DNA of 5,655 nucleotides, from the NCBI GenBank assembly GCA_025456105.1, contig JALOLG010000124.1, positions 1-5,655 on the forward strand, read 5' to 3'. Shown piece by piece: positions 4,809 through 5,655 of this stretch. Both the position numbers and the translations under genes were made by a program. The stretch is from Ilumatobacteraceae bacterium. Lineage in GTDB: Bacteria; Actinomycetota; Acidimicrobiia; Acidimicrobiales; Ilumatobacteraceae. The stretch's first letter is position 1, and each line of letters starts with the position of its first letter. Under the pieces are notes generated by a model. The model worked only from the letters and a program-made list of their open reading frames with translations, was not told the origin of the DNA and did no database searches.

Positions 4809-5655
4809 TCAGTTGCGCGGGACCTGGCTCCAGGGCACGTCGCGATCGACCCGGACGTCACCCGGCAGGCCGAGCACTCGCTCGCCCAGGATGTTCTTCA
4901 TGACCTCGGTCGTGCCGCCCTCGATCGAGTTGGCGCGGCTGCGCAGGAACGCCTTCTGCAGCGTGTCGGCGCCCATCGCCGTCTCCGGGCGGACCATCTC
5001 GTAGCTGCCGTAGAGCATCCCCTCGGCGCCGAGCAGGTCGACCACCTTGGCGTAGATGTCCTTGTTGAGGTCCGCCGAGGCCATCTTGCCGATCGAGCCC
5101 TCGGGACCCGGGTCGCCCATCTTGCGGTTCTGGTTGGCGCGGATGTTGGTGAGGCGCAGCACCTCGGCCCGGATCCACAGCTGCATGACCTCGTCGAGCT
5201 CGGCCGACGTCTTGCGCTCGGCTGGCAGGTCCTTCCAGGTCTTGACCAGCGCGGCGATGGTGCCGCTGCCCTTCTGCGGGATGGTGCCTCCGATCGAGAC
5301 GCGCTCGTTCATGAGCGTCGTGAGCGACACCCGCCAGCCGTCGCCCGGCTGGCCCAGCATCTCGGCGTCGGGGATGCGCACGTCGGTGAAGTACACCTCG
5401 TTGAACTCGGCCTCACCGGTCATCTGGCGCAGCGGGCGCACCTCGACGCCAGGCGCCTCCATGTCGACGACGAACGCGGTGAGACCGGCGTGCTTCACGG
5501 CCTCGGGATCGGTGCGCACGACGAGCAGGCCCCACTTCGACAGGTGCGCCAGCGTGGTCCAGACCTTCTGACCGTTGACGATCCACTCCTCGCCGTCCTT
5601 GATGCCCTTCGCGGAGAGCCCGGCGAAGTCGGAGCCCGAGCCGGGCTCGGAGAAG
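4809..5655 (-). CDS. Acyl-CoA dehydrogenase (FadE-type), partial: N terminus outside the window
   Basis: Acyl-CoA dehydrogenases are FAD enzymes that make the 2,3 double bond of acyl-CoA thioesters and pass electrons to ETF. The 281 residues visible start mid-protein with FSEPGSGSD, the FAD/substrate-loop signature, followed by IVNGQKVWTT. The middle beta-domain gives TGEAEFNEVYFTDVRIPD and then GWRVSLTTLMNERVSIGG. The C-terminal helical domain carries GPEGSIGKM and SIEGGTTEVMKNILGERVLGLP, whose first Glu is in the position of the catalytic base in short- and medium-chain enzymes. The ending DVPWSQVPRN resembles mycobacterial FadE tails. Natural substrate (fatty acid, sterol side chain or other) cannot be told. 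The open frame continues to base 5655, so the real start is beyond the window; the GTG at 5519 is internal. The stop at 4811-4809 is followed by a GC hairpin. Family is firm, specificity unknown. Confidence 0.95.
   Translation of the reverse strand, partial: FSEPGSGSDFAGLSAKGIKDGEEWIVNGQKVWTTLAHLSKWGLLVVRTDPEAVKHAGLTAFVVDMEAPGVEVRPLRQMTGEAEFNEVYFTDVRIPDAEMLGQPGDGWRVSLTTLMNERVSIGGTIPQKGSGTIAALVKTWKDLPAERKTSAELDEVMQLWIRAEVLRLTNIRANQNRKMGDPGPEGSIGKMASADLNKDIYAKVVDLLGAEGMLYGSYEMVRPETAMGADTLQKAFLRSRANSIEGGTTEVMKNILGERVLGLPGDVRVDRDVPWSQVPRN

Noticed and set aside
1..5655. CRISPR arrays, tRNA or rRNA genes, insertion sequences
   Set aside because: No regular repeat-spacer pattern, tRNA-like fold, rRNA stretch, transposase or terminal inverted repeats were seen in the window.

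Overview
This is a very GC-rich window with strong G/C third-position bias and GTG starts. Several genes lack a clear Shine-Dalgarno site and instead have a TANNNT box a few bases before the ATG. Together with the protein types this suggests an actinobacterium, possibly of the Acidimicrobiia. The phylum is an inference from sequence style; no rRNA or tRNA gene is present.

Layout, left to right. (1) 1-457, minus: the N-terminal third of the ribosome-assembly GTPase Der, cut by the window edge. (2) 454-1881, minus: a PDZ + radical SAM + DUF512 protein whose stop overlaps the der start as GTGA, so the two are probably translationally coupled. (3) 1882-1929: a 48-bp divergent promoter region. (4) 1930-2982, plus: ispH, the last enzyme of the MEP isoprenoid pathway. 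(5) 2986-3339, minus: a small stand-alone cyclic-nucleotide-binding-domain protein, converging on ispH with only 3 bp between the stop codons. (6) 3340-3459: its upstream region, with a -10 box, a good Shine-Dalgarno site and an array of GGTGACG-like boxes in 11-bp phase. (7) 3460-4773, minus: a 437-aa multidomain protein with an AGNxAV-type N-terminal motif, a peptidoglycan-binding-like repeat and a C-terminal C39-like cysteine peptidase domain. (8) 4774-4808: a GC hairpin and a -10 box placed for a leaderless transcript. (9) 4809-5655, minus: the C-terminal part of an acyl-CoA dehydrogenase, cut by the window edge.

Most of the window is housekeeping: ribosome biogenesis, isoprenoid precursor synthesis and acyl-CoA oxidation. 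The exceptional item is the 437-aa protein. Its N-terminal AGNxAV motif resembles that of actinobacterial proteins linked to extracellular contractile injection systems (eCIS) and DUF4157. It has no signal peptide, and it ends in a domain with a plausible Cys250-His394-Asp409/410 catalytic set. It looks like an orphan cargo or effector, possibly linked to the cyclic-nucleotide sensor just downstream. Both the delivery route and the link are inference; no injection-system structural gene is visible here.
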